In this document: positions 37,650-45,766 of the stretch, one piece after another | How the letters are laid out: each line of letters starts with the position of its first letter | Numbering within the stretch: the stretch's first letter is position 1 | Assembly: GCF_020165495.1 (NCBI RefSeq) | Contig: NZ_JAIUIE010000005.1 | Coordinates: 186,001 to 250,000 of the forward strand | Direction: 5' to 3' | DNA: 64,000 nt | Origin: Mesorhizobium sp. BR1-1-16 | Lineage (GTDB): Bacteria; Pseudomonadota; Alphaproteobacteria; Rhizobiales; Kaistiaceae | Notes under the pieces: model-generated | The model's input: only the letters and a program-made list of their open reading frames with translations | Database searches by the model: none | What the model was told of the DNA's origin: nothing | Program-made: the position numbers and the translations under genes

Positions 37650-40208
37650 ATGACCGAGCCTGCCGGCGACAGGCCCATCATCGACGTCGACGCGGCCAAC
37701 CAGCAGGGGATTGCCGAGGCAGCGGCGCGGCAGCGCATCGCCGACGCCACGCGGCGCGCCCGCTATGCGCTTGCCTTCGAAACGATCTGGCCAAAGATCG
37801 TTCCGCTGCTGACGCTCGCCGGGGTTTTTCTCGTCGCCTCCTGGCTCGGCCTCTGGTCCCTGCTGCCCGATATCGTACGCTTCGGGCTTCTCGGGCTGTT
37901 CGCAACTGTCGCGCTGTTCCTGCTCGTCCCGCTCTTGCGGGTCCGCTGGCCGAGCCGCGATGCGGCGATGAACCGTGTCGTGCGGGAGAGCGGCACGCCG
38001 CACAGGCCCGCCGCGGCCTTTGCCGACGAACTCGCGCTGCCGACCGAGGATCCGCTGACGCTGGCGCTCTGGCGCGCCCATCGAACGCGCCTGCTTCAGG
38101 GTCTCGGACGCCTCAAAGCGGGCTGGCCGTCGCCCGGTATGAATGCGCGCGATCCCTATGCGCTGCGCTATATCGTGCCGCTTTTGCTCGTCGTCGCGTT
38201 CATGGCAGCCGGCGCCGACAGGGAGACGCTGATCGCCGATGCGCTACGAGCGGGCGTCACCGCGCCGGCCGAGGCCGCGCCGCGGATCGACGCCTGGGTG
38301 ACACCGCCGGCCTATACCGCGCGGCCGCCGATCTTCCTGACCGGGGAAGCGGCCCGCCTTGCTGCGATCGACGGGCCGATCACCGTTCCCGAGGGCTCGA
38401 TCGTCACGATCCGCATGCCTGAAGACGGCACCATGGCCGTCAATGCCGCCACCCTGGACGGCAAGCCCGTGCCGCTGGAGCTGACGCGCACCGAGAGACC
38501 GGCATCCACGACGACGGCAGCGCCCGGCCAGACGGTTCAGGGCGAGCGGCGCTTTGCCCTTTCCGAGCCCGGAACCGTCGAGATCGTGCGGAGCGGCACC
38601 GCGCTGGCGCGCTGGCAGTTCGCCGTCACGCCGGACAAGCCGCCGACCATCAAGCTGACGCGCGAACCCGGCGCCACAGCCAGCGGCGCGCTCTCGCTCG
38701 CCTATGAAGTGTCGGACGATTACGGTGTCGCCTCGGCCAAGGCCGAGATCACCAGCGCCGAGCCGCCGCCAGCAGGCGACGCAGCGCGGCCCCTCGTGGC
38801 AGCCCCCGAAGTTCCCCTCGGCCTGCCGCGCCTCAGGATGCGCGAGGGCGCCGGCGAAACGATCCGCGACCTGTCTTCGCATCCCTGGGCCGGCGCCAAG
38901 GTGCGCATGGCGCTCGTCGCCACCGACGAAATCGGCCAGACCGGACGCAGCGCGCCGGTCACCTTCGTTCTGCCGGCCCGCAATTTCTCGAATCCGCTGG
39001 CGCGCGCCGTGGTCGAGCAGCGGCGGATCCTGGCACTCGACGCCGGCAAGGCAGGCTATGTCGCCAGCGCGCTCGACGCGATCACGCTCGACCCGACCAA
39101 GTTCAAGGATGATGGTGTCTATCTCTCGCTGCGCGCGGCCTATCACCGGCTGACCGGCGCGCGCGACGACGAGGACCTCGTCTCGGTCGTCGATTTCCTG
39201 TGGCAGATCGCACTCGGTATCGAGGATGGAGACCTCTCGCTGGCGGCGCAGGATCTGCGCGCCGCACAGGAGCGGCTGAAGAACGCCATCGAGAACAACG
39301 CCAGCGATCCCGAGATCGACAAGGCGATGCAGGACCTGCGCGAGGCGATGAACCGCTATCTGGAGGCGCTTGCCCGCAACGCCCAGCAGAACCCCCAGAA
39401 CGGCCGCCAGCAGCCGAACCAGAATGCGCAGACGCTGACGCCTCAGGATCTCAAGAAGCTGATGGACAAGATCGAGAATCTCGCGAAATCAGGTTCGCGC
39501 GAGGCGGCGCAGCAGATGCTGTCCGAACTGCAGCAGATGATGGAGAATCTCGAGGCCGGCCGCTCGCAGCAGGCCGGCAAGAGCGGCCCGATGGATCAGG
39601 CGCTCGACAAGCTCGGCGACATGATCCGCCGTCAGCAGGAGCTGATGGACAAGACCTTCAAGCTCGATCCGGATACCGATGGCAGCGGCGCAGAACAGCA
39701 GCCGATGACGCCCGAGGAGCGCCAGCAGGCGCTCGACGCCCTGCGCCAGGGTCAGCAGGATCTCGCCAAGGCGCTCGAGCAGCTGCAGAAGGACATGCAG
39801 GGACAGGGCATGCAGGGCGACGGCAAGCTCGGCCAGGCAGGCCGCGCGATGGACGGCGCAGCGCAGCAGCTGGGCGAAGGCCAGCCGGGCGCGGCGGTCG
39901 GCCGCCAGGGCCAGGCCCTGCAGGCGCTGCGCGACGGCGCGCGCGGCCTTGCCGAGCAGATGGCGCGCCAGAACGGGACCGGCACGCGCCAGGGCGCCAA
40001 TGGTAACCCGTCCGGGCAGGATCCGCTTGGCCGCGAGCGCGAGCGGCAGGGCCGCAACACCGATCTCGGCTCGTCCGTGAAGGTTCCCGACGCGATCGAT
40101 ACCCAGCGAGCTCGCGAGATCCTCGACACGATCCGCAAGCGCCTCGGGGACGCTGCCCGGCCGCTGTTCGAGCGCGACTATCTCGAACGGCTGCTACAGC
40201 GCTACTGA
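37650..40208 (+). CDS. TIGR02302/DUF4175-family large membrane protein
   Basis: Protein of 852 residues with three N-terminal membrane helices (about 45-65, 70-90, 170-190), a large presumably periplasmic region with Ig-like segments (PPAYTARPPIFL, VSDDYGVASAKAEI), and a C-terminal Gln-rich coiled region (about 545-810) with many GQ and QQ steps. This layout is that of the TIGR02302/DUF4175 family, found in Hyphomicrobiales and of unknown function. ATG 37650 is taken as the start, as the upstream frame overlaps the VOC gene. The convergent cpdR gene ends nine bases after it. Confidence 0.88.
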   Translation: MTEPAGDRPIIDVDAANQQGIAEAAARQRIADATRRARYALAFETIWPKIVPLLTLAGVFLVASWLGLWSLLPDIVRFGLLGLFATVALFLLVPLLRVRWPSRDAAMNRVVRESGTPHRPAAAFADELALPTEDPLTLALWRAHRTRLLQGLGRLKAGWPSPGMNARDPYALRYIVPLLLVVAFMAAGADRETLIADALRAGVTAPAEAAPRIDAWVTPPAYTARPPIFLTGEAARLAAIDGPITVPEGSIVTIRMPEDGTMAVNAATLDGKPVPLELTRTERPASTTTAAPGQTVQGERRFALSEPGTVEIVRSGTALARWQFAVTPDKPPTIKLTREPGATASGALSLAYEVSDDYGVASAKAEITSAEPPPAGDAARPLVAAPEVPLGLPRLRMREGAGETIRDLSSHPWAGAKVRMALVATDEIGQTGRSAPVTFVLPARNFSNPLARAVVEQRRILALDAGKAGYVASALDAITLDPTKFKDDGVYLSLRAAYHRLTGARDDEDLVSVVDFLWQIALGIEDGDLSLAAQDLRAAQERLKNAIENNASDPEIDKAMQDLREAMNRYLEALARNAQQNPQNGRQQPNQNAQTLTPQDLKKLMDKIENLAKSGSREAAQQMLSELQQMMENLEAGRSQQAGKSGPMDQALDKLGDMIRRQQELMDKTFKLDPDTDGSGAEQQPMTPEERQQALDALRQGQQDLAKALEQLQKDMQGQGMQGDGKLGQAGRAMDGAAQQLGEGQPGAAVGRQGQALQALRDGARGLAEQMARQNGTGTRQGANGNPSGQDPLGRERERQGRNTDLGSSVKVPDAIDTQRAREILDTIRKRLGDAARPLFERDYLERLLQRY

Positions 40209-40217
40209 GCGGGAATT

Positions 40218-40610
40218 CTACGCAGCCTCAGTCGTGCGATTGCGGCCCGCGGCGAGCGCGCCGCCGACAGCGGTGCGGATCTCGGCCAGTGAGAACGGCT
40301 TCGGCACGACGTCGTGAACGATGAGGTCGAGGCCATCAGCGCGCTCGCGCTGATCGGCGAAGCCCGTCATCAGCAGGATGGTCAATTCCGGAAACTGCGG
40401 CGCGACCTCCATAGCGAGCGCGATGCCGTCCATCATCGGCATGCGGATGTCGCTGAGCAGGAGATCGAACGCGCCCGCCTCGGCCTGCAGCCGATCGAGC
40501 GCATCGGCACCGTCCTCGGCCGTCGCGATCTGATGACCATCGAGTGAGAGGGCCCGCGCGACGAAAGCGCGGACCGAATCATCGTCTTCCGTGACCAGGA
40601 TGCGTGCCAT
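40218..40610 (-). CDS. cpdR: Single-domain response regulator CpdR
   Basis: Stand-alone receiver domain of 130 residues with acidic pocket EDDD (8-11), phospho-acceptor Asp54 in LLSDIRMPMMDG, TGFADQRERAD and the lysine in VVPKPFSL. No output domain. CpdR controls ClpXP-dependent proteolysis of CtrA and other cell-cycle proteins. The sequence and position next to hpt match rhizobial CpdR; I assign it with fair confidence rather than certainty, since many single receivers look alike. It follows hpt by 18 bases. Confidence 0.82.
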   Translation of the reverse strand: MARILVTEDDDSVRAFVARALSLDGHQIATAEDGADALDRLQAEAGAFDLLLSDIRMPMMDGIALAMEVAPQFPELTILLMTGFADQRERADGLDLIVHDVVPKPFSLAEIRTAVGGALAAGRNRTTEAA

Positions 40611-40628
40611 GCCGCTTCCCCGCTCCTC

Positions 40629-41168
40629 TCAATCCTCGACCACACCGACAAAAGGCAATTCGCGGAAGGCATGCGCGGCGTCCATGCCATAGCCGACCAC
40701 GAAGAGGTCGGGACAGACGAAGCCGACATGATCGGCCTCGAAGGAGACCACGCGCTTGCCGGGCTTTTCGAGCAGCACCGCGACACCGACCCGTGCCGCG
40801 CCGCGCTCCTGCATCAACGCGCGGGCGAAGGACAGCGTGCGGCCGGATTCGAGAATGTCGTCGATGAGCAGCACATCGCGGCCGGCGACATCGCTCTCGA
40901 TATCCTTGACGACGCGCACCTTGCCGCTCGATTCCGTTCCCGCGCCATAGCTCGACAGCGAGATGAACTCGACTTCCGGCGCAAGGCCCGAGGCGTGCAG
41001 CGCGCGGATGAGATCGGCGGCGAAAACGAAGCTGCCCTTGAGGATCGAGATGACGAGCAGATTGTCATAGCCGCTCGCCGCGATCTCGGCCGCCAGCTCG
41101 CGATTACGCCGGTCGATCGTCTCGATGTCATAGAGAATGCGGATCGAGCGGTCGCGCACGATTGGCAT
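40629..41168 (-). CDS. hpt: Hypoxanthine phosphoribosyltransferase
   Basis: Purine salvage enzyme of 179 residues, joining hypoxanthine or guanine to PRPP. The PRPP-binding loop is VLLIDDILESGRTL (about 98-111), and VISILKGSFVFAADL and the flexible loop region SLSSYGAGTESSG are typical. The C-terminal KRVVSFEADHVGFVCPDLFVVGYGMD binds the base. Start ATG 41168, four bases from the upstream hypothetical gene, so these minus-strand genes probably form one unit with cpdR. Confidence 0.95.
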   Translation of the reverse strand: MPIVRDRSIRILYDIETIDRRNRELAAEIAASGYDNLLVISILKGSFVFAADLIRALHASGLAPEVEFISLSSYGAGTESSGKVRVVKDIESDVAGRDVLLIDDILESGRTLSFARALMQERGAARVGVAVLLEKPGKRVVSFEADHVGFVCPDLFVVGYGMDAAHAFRELPFVGVVED

Positions 41169-41172
41169 GAGG

Positions 41173-41649
41173 TTATCCCTTCGTCTCGGGCAGCGCGAAG
41201 CTCACCGAGACCTTTCTGGCTGGATCGGGCGGCGTTGCAAGCCGCGTACGGAATTTCTGCGAGGCGCCGGCGTCGAGCCGCCGCTGGTCGGGCTCGGCCT
41301 GCCAGCCGCCGACGCGCTCCCCCGCGCCATCGATGAGCACGAGCCGCAGCGGCGGAACATCGACGGCAGCATCGGTCACATTGCGGATCGCGCCTTCGAC
41401 CACGAGCCCCGCGGCGCCATCGGCGACATCGCGCAGCGTATGGACATCGTCGAAGGCGAGCCCCGTGCGGTTCACGTCGAGACCGATACGTCGGTAGAGA
41501 CCGGCAAGGCCAGGCGCAGCGGCAACGAGCGGCTTGCGGAGCAACACCGCGCCCCCCGCGACCGCGACCAGCAGAGCAAGCGCGACCAGCGTCCGACCGT
41601 CAAAGGCCCGCCACCGTCCCGCCGCTTCAACCTCGATCCGGTTGGCCAC
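41173..41649 (-). CDS. Membrane-anchored protein resembling the DUF3426 part of zinc-ribbon proteins
   Basis: Protein of 158 residues with one membrane helix (about 20-37) and an external beta-rich domain (GAIRNVTDAAVDVPPLRLVLIDGAGE). This is like the C-terminal half of the MJ0042-type zinc-ribbon proteins often encoded divergently from ftsE in Hyphomicrobiales. Here the Cys-rich ribbon is absent: an in-frame stop sits 18 bases before GTG 41649, and no CxxC pair appears upstream. It may be a natural short form or a truncated gene. Function unknown. Confidence 0.68.
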   Translation of the reverse strand: MANRIEVEAAGRWRAFDGRTLVALALLVAVAGGAVLLRKPLVAAAPGLAGLYRRIGLDVNRTGLAFDDVHTLRDVADGAAGLVVEGAIRNVTDAAVDVPPLRLVLIDGAGERVGGWQAEPDQRRLDAGASQKFRTRLATPPDPARKVSVSFALPETKG

Positions 41650-41907
41650 GTCCTTGAAGTCCGCTCATAGGGCGCGCTGACTGGCGCCGAGATCAGTTTG
41701 AACCCGATTCGCCGGGGCTGCATAGGAGGGCATCGCCCCCTCCGCCGCCCCGTCTTTGCCTTGATCGGATGCCATTTCATCGTCATGAACCACCGGGCGT
41801 TCGTAAATCGTTAACGCTGATGTCGGCAAGGTCGCAGCAGAGACAGACGGCGGCGGCAAGGCCCGCCGATCTTCCATCGGCTATCAGGCGGAAACGGGAA
41901 AACTGCG

Positions 41908-42567
41908 GTGATCCGCTTTGAAAATGTCGGCCTGCGCTACGGAATGGGGGCCGAGGTCCTGCGCGATCTCTCCTTCCAGATCGCTCCGCGTTCGTTTCAA
42001 TTCCTGACCGGCCCGTCCGGGGCCGGCAAATCGACATTGCTGCGCCTCCTGTTCCTGTCGCTCCGGCCGACGCGTGGCCTGATCTCGATCTTCGATCGCG
42101 ATGTTGCGACACTGCCGAAATCAGATCTGCCGGCCCTGCGCAGGCGCATCGGCGTCGTGTTCCAGGATTTCCGCCTGCTTGATCACCTGACGACGTTCGA
42201 GAATGTGGCGCTGCCGCTGCGGGTTCTCGGCCGCGAGGAGGCGACCTACCGCGCCGACGTGATCGAGCTTTTGAAATGGGTCGGCCTCGGCGACCGCGTG
42301 CAGGCGCTGCCTCCGATTCTTTCAGGCGGCGAAAAGCAGCGCGCTGCCATTGCGCGGGCGCTGATCGGCCAGCCCGAGATCCTGCTCGCCGATGAGCCGA
42401 CCGGCAATGTCGACCCGCCGCTCGCCAAGCGGCTGCTGCGCCTCTTCGTCGAACTGAACCGGCTCGGGACATCCGTGGTGATCGCCACCCATGACATCGG
42501 GTTGATGAACCAGTTCGACGCCCGCCGCCTCGTCCTCCATGAAGGGCGCCTCTCCGTCTATGAGTGA
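41908..42567 (+). CDS. ftsE: Cell division ATP-binding protein FtsE
   Basis: ABC ATPase of 219 residues that, with FtsX, links the divisome to peptidoglycan hydrolase activation. Walker A GPSGAGKST (35-43), Q-loop VFQDFRLLDHLTTFENV, signature LSGGEKQR, Walker B ILLADEPTGNVD, H-loop ATHD. GTG 41908 begins the conserved IRFENVGLRYG. The ftsX start lies inside its last codons, so the two are coupled. Confidence 0.96.
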   Translation: MIRFENVGLRYGMGAEVLRDLSFQIAPRSFQFLTGPSGAGKSTLLRLLFLSLRPTRGLISIFDRDVATLPKSDLPALRRRIGVVFQDFRLLDHLTTFENVALPLRVLGREEATYRADVIELLKWVGLGDRVQALPPILSGGEKQRAAIARALIGQPEILLADEPTGNVDPPLAKRLLRLFVELNRLGTSVVIATHDIGLMNQFDARRLVLHEGRLSVYE

Positions 42568-43522
42568 GACACACCCTCAACGAGAGCTCGCGGCCACCCC
42601 GGCCCGCCGGCAGGGCCCGCGCGCCACGCCGCCCGGCCCGATCGTTCCGGCTGGATCGATCGCCGGCCGCTCGCTGACCATCGTTGTGGCGATCATGAGC
42701 TTTCTTGCCTGCCTGACGCTCGGCGCGGTGACCCTCGTCCGCGACGCCTCGCTCGACTGGCAGTCGGACATCGTGCGCGAGATCACGATCCAGGTTCGAC
42801 CGGTCGACGGGATCGACACCGATGCCGAAGCGCAGAAGGCGACCGATCTCGCCACGCGGACACCGGGCGTCGCCAGCGCGCGCCCGCTCTCGGCCTGGGA
42901 GAACGCCCAGTTGCTCGAGCCGTGGCTGGGAAGCGGGCTCGACATGAGCGATCTGCCGATCCCGCGGCTCATCGTCGTCGAACTCGCCAATCCCGATGCC
43001 GTCGATCTCACCGCGCTCTCGGCCCGCCTGACGAAGGAAATCAAAGGTGCCAGCCTCGACGATCACCGGACCTGGACCGACCGGTTGAAGGCGATGGCCA
43101 ATGCCACGGTGATCATCGGCTTCTCGATCCTCGCGCTCGTCTTCGTCGCCACCGTGCTCTCCGTCGTATTCGCGACGCGGGGCGCCATGTCCTCGAACCG
43201 GGATATCGTCTCTGTGCTGCACTATGTCGGCGCCGAAGCGGGCTTTATCGCGCACGAATTTCAGCGCCATTTCCTCATTCTCGGCCTCAAGGGTGGCCTC
43301 TGGGGAGCGGCCGGGGCGACTTTGATGTTTCTGGTGCTGTCGTTCCTGTTCGGACGCTCGATCGCGACGCCGGAGGGCGACCAGGTGTCGGCCCTCTTCG
43401 GACGGTTCGCGATCGGCCCGACGGGCTATGTCGGCGCGCTTGGCATCGCGATCCTGATCGCCCTGATGACCGCCATCACCTCGCGGCTCACCGTCTTCCG
43501 TCATCTGGCTTCGATCGAATGA
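42560..43522 (+). CDS. ftsX: Cell division permease FtsX
   Basis: Membrane partner of FtsE, about 320 residues. A cytoplasmic Pro/Arg-rich N-terminus precedes four membrane helices, the first at about 38-60, then an extracellular loop (ITIQVRPVDGIDTDAEAQ), and three more toward the C-terminus (about 178-200, 235-255, 290-310). The ATG at 42560 overlaps the ftsE stop by eight bases; a further in-frame start lies upstream within ftsE. The external loop is the part that would contact a hydrolase activator. Confidence 0.93.
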   Translation: MSETHPQRELAATPARRQGPRATPPGPIVPAGSIAGRSLTIVVAIMSFLACLTLGAVTLVRDASLDWQSDIVREITIQVRPVDGIDTDAEAQKATDLATRTPGVASARPLSAWENAQLLEPWLGSGLDMSDLPIPRLIVVELANPDAVDLTALSARLTKEIKGASLDDHRTWTDRLKAMANATVIIGFSILALVFVATVLSVVFATRGAMSSNRDIVSVLHYVGAEAGFIAHEFQRHFLILGLKGGLWGAAGATLMFLVLSFLFGRSIATPEGDQVSALFGRFAIGPTGYVGALGIAILIALMTAITSRLTVFRHLASIE

Positions 43523-43601
43523 GAACCGGACGCGGTTCCAAAACGTTGAGTGAATGCTTGTTGCCAAGATCCGGCTCGATTCTGCTAGCATCATGGAAAG
43601 C

Positions 43602-44333
43602 ATGACCGACGCGGCCCGATCTGAAATTGCCGTTACCGGCCGCTCCTCCCCTCGGGGACGGGCGACATATCGCGCGCCTGCGCCTCAAGGCCATCATCGC
43701 CTGCTGTCGCCTCGCTTCTTCATTTTTGCCATCCTGTTCCTGCTTGGCCTCATTGCCTTTGATTTCGTTCGCTTTTCCGATGGCGTCGCGCGCCTGGCGG
43801 CGCCTTCGGGCATCAAGGCGGAGGGGATCGTGGCGCTGACCGGCGGCACGGCGCGCATCAATGGCGCGCTGGCGCTGCTCGCCGACGGCCGTGGCGAGCG
43901 GCTGCTGATATCGGGCGTGAACCCCTCCGTGGGCAGGCGGGAGATCGCCCGCGCCGTCGATGGCGAATCACGCGAAGCCTTCGACCAGAGCGTCGATCTT
44001 GGCCATGCAGCCCGCGATACGATCGGCAATGCCGATGAGGCGAAGGCCTGGGCGCGAAAAAACGGCTTCCGCTCGCTGATCGTCGTGACCAGCGACTATC
44101 ACATGCCCCGCAGCATGATCGAACTCACTGGCGCGATGCCGGATGTGGCACTGATCCCCTATCCGGTCTCGAACCCCAATCTCGACATGGCCCGCTGGTG
44201 GCACCACGCCGCTGCCGTCAAGCTTCTCTTGGCCGAATACCTGAAGTATACGCTGGCGCGGGCGCGGCTCGCCGTCGAGTCGCCGTGGGGGACGACGGCC
44301 GCCACGGTCGATACGGCGGACGGATCGCGCTGA
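43602..44333 (+). CDS. YdcF/DUF218-family membrane protein
   Basis: Protein of about 243 residues with one N-terminal membrane helix (ILFLLGLIAFDFVRF) and a DUF218 domain: GIVALTGGTARINGALALL, GERLLISGVNP, the TIGNADEAKAWARKNG helix, and VVTSDYHMPRSMIEL. Related proteins act in envelope processes (ElyC, SanA-type), with unknown chemistry. The start is unsettled: in-frame ATGs at 43554, 43593 and 43602 all lack a good ribosome site. It lies between ftsX and an acyltransferase and may share their transcript. Confidence 0.85.
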   Translation: MTDAARSEIAVTGRSSPRGRATYRAPAPQGHHRLLSPRFFIFAILFLLGLIAFDFVRFSDGVARLAAPSGIKAEGIVALTGGTARINGALALLADGRGERLLISGVNPSVGRREIARAVDGESREAFDQSVDLGHAARDTIGNADEAKAWARKNGFRSLIVVTSDYHMPRSMIELTGAMPDVALIPYPVSNPNLDMARWWHHAAAVKLLLAEYLKYTLARARLAVESPWGTTAATVDTADGSR

Positions 44334-44367
44334 TACGCACCCCCGGCGCCGAAGCAGGATCGTCCGA

Positions 44368-45144
44368 ATGCTGATCGTCCGTTCGTTCCTGTTCCAGATC
44401 GTCTTCTACGCGCTCATGGCCGTCATCATCCTGGTGACGCTGCCCTTCTATTTCTTCCTGCCGCACCGCGCCGCCATCTTCGTCGTCAAGACCTGGACCG
44501 CCGCGACGATGTGGGCGCTCCGCGTCGTCGCCGGCGTGAACATCGAGATTCGCGGCCGCGAGAGGCTGCCGAAGGGCGCCGCGCTCATTGCGCCGAAGCA
44601 CCAGTCCGCCTTCGAGACCATGGCTTTGTTTCCGCTGCTGAAGGACCCGGCCTTCGTGATGAAGCGGCAGCTCATGATGATCCCGCTGTTCGGCTGGTAC
44701 ACCTGGAAGGCTGGCATGATCGCCGTCGACCGCGCGGGCGGTTCCAAGGCGCTGCGCAAGCTGGCCGCCGACAGCAAGGCGGCGGCGGCAGAGGGCAGGC
44801 AGATCATTCTCTTTCCCGAAGGCACGCGGCGGCCGGTCGGCGCACCGCCCGACTACAAGTTCGGCATCATCCATCTCTATCGCGAGCTCAAGGTGCCGGT
44901 GATCCCGATCGCGCTCAATGCCGGGCTCTATTGGCCGCGCCGCAGCTTCATGCGCTATCCCGGCACCATCATCATCGAAGTGCTGGAGCCTATTCCGCCG
45001 GGACTCGATTCGAAGACCTTCCTCGCCCGCCTGATCGCAACCATCGAGCCGGCGACGGATCGCCTCGTGGCGGAGGCTGCTTCTGGCGCCCATCCGCCGC
45101 CGATCCCCGTTGCCGCAGCGCCGACCGCAGCCGCCAAGGCCTGA
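44368..45144 (+). CDS. plsC: 1-acyl-sn-glycerol-3-phosphate acyltransferase
   Basis: Membrane acyltransferase of 258 residues making phosphatidic acid from lysophosphatidate. An N-terminal hydrophobic stretch (about 5-35) is followed by the catalytic motif HQSAFE (HX4E, an E variant of the usual D), FEGT-like FPEGTRR, and VPVIPIALN. The HX4E form occurs in alphaproteobacterial homologues. ATG 44368 has AGGA upstream. Some members of this family act in ornithine-lipid synthesis, so the exact acceptor is not certain. Confidence 0.9.
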   Translation: MLIVRSFLFQIVFYALMAVIILVTLPFYFFLPHRAAIFVVKTWTAATMWALRVVAGVNIEIRGRERLPKGAALIAPKHQSAFETMALFPLLKDPAFVMKRQLMMIPLFGWYTWKAGMIAVDRAGGSKALRKLAADSKAAAAEGRQIILFPEGTRRPVGAPPDYKFGIIHLYRELKVPVIPIALNAGLYWPRRSFMRYPGTIIIEVLEPIPPGLDSKTFLARLIATIEPATDRLVAEAASGAHPPPIPVAAAPTAAAKA

Positions 45145-45158
45145 CGACGGCGATGGCG

Positions 45159-45695
45159 TCAGACGCTGCGACCGCTCTCGCCTCCGAGCATGCCGGCAAG
45201 CCAGATCATCAGTCGATCCTCGATTCCGACCGCCGCGAGATGCTCGGCCGTCGCCAGCACATAGTCGCGGTTGTGCCCGGAAACGCCCGCGCTGTTGCGG
45301 ACAAGTTCAAGCACCTCCTCGCGGCGGAGCTTGCCCGCATATTGCCGGTGGCTTCGGTCGACGACATAGGTTGTCGCCGCGACCACCGTGCCATCGGCCA
45401 GCCGCACCGGCCTGATCACCTCGCGATAGACATTGGTGACGAGTTCACGCTCGCGCAGATAGGTGAGCACGTCGTCGCGATCGGGCTCGGATATGCGAAA
45501 GGCAACGCCCCGGCACGAGCCGCCTTTATCGAGCCCCAATACCAGTCCAGGTTTCGCCTCCGTGCCGCGATGGACGAAGGACAGGATGCAGAGCGCCCGA
45601 TGCTCGCCATGGAGCCGCGCCGGGACGCTTTCGGCATAAGCAAAGCCGGGCCGCCACATCAGCGAGCCATAGCCAAATACCCAGAGATCGGCCAT
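45159..45695 (-). CDS. Gamma-glutamylcyclotransferase (ChaC-like)
   Basis: Enzyme of about 178 residues of the ChaC family, which cleaves glutathione to 5-oxoproline and Cys-Gly. The N-terminal VFGYGSLMWRPGF is diagnostic, and the family's catalytic Glu is probably in YLRERE. ATG 45695 is chosen since AGGA lies nine bases before it; ATG 45701 and a longer frame are possible. Convergent with plsC, 14 bases apart. Confidence 0.9.
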   Translation of the reverse strand: MADLWVFGYGSLMWRPGFAYAESVPARLHGEHRALCILSFVHRGTEAKPGLVLGLDKGGSCRGVAFRISEPDRDDVLTYLRERELVTNVYREVIRPVRLADGTVVAATTYVVDRSHRQYAGKLRREEVLELVRNSAGVSGHNRDYVLATAEHLAAVGIEDRLMIWLAGMLGGESGRSV

Positions 45696-45766
45696 CACCA
45701 TCGTTCCTGTCCGGAGCTCTTCCGGCCTAGCAGCGGGCGAAGCGAACTTCAACGGAGAGACCTGCC

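Noticed and set aside
41665-41877. 70-codon minus-strand frame between the DUF3426-like gene and ftsE
   Set aside because: No Cys pairs, no ribosome site and no recognisable domain; considered as a displaced zinc-ribbon part but the sequence does not fit.
41783-43603. 606-codon minus-strand frame across ftsE and ftsX
   Set aside because: Antisense to two firmly identified genes; low-complexity Arg/Gly/Asp sequence only.
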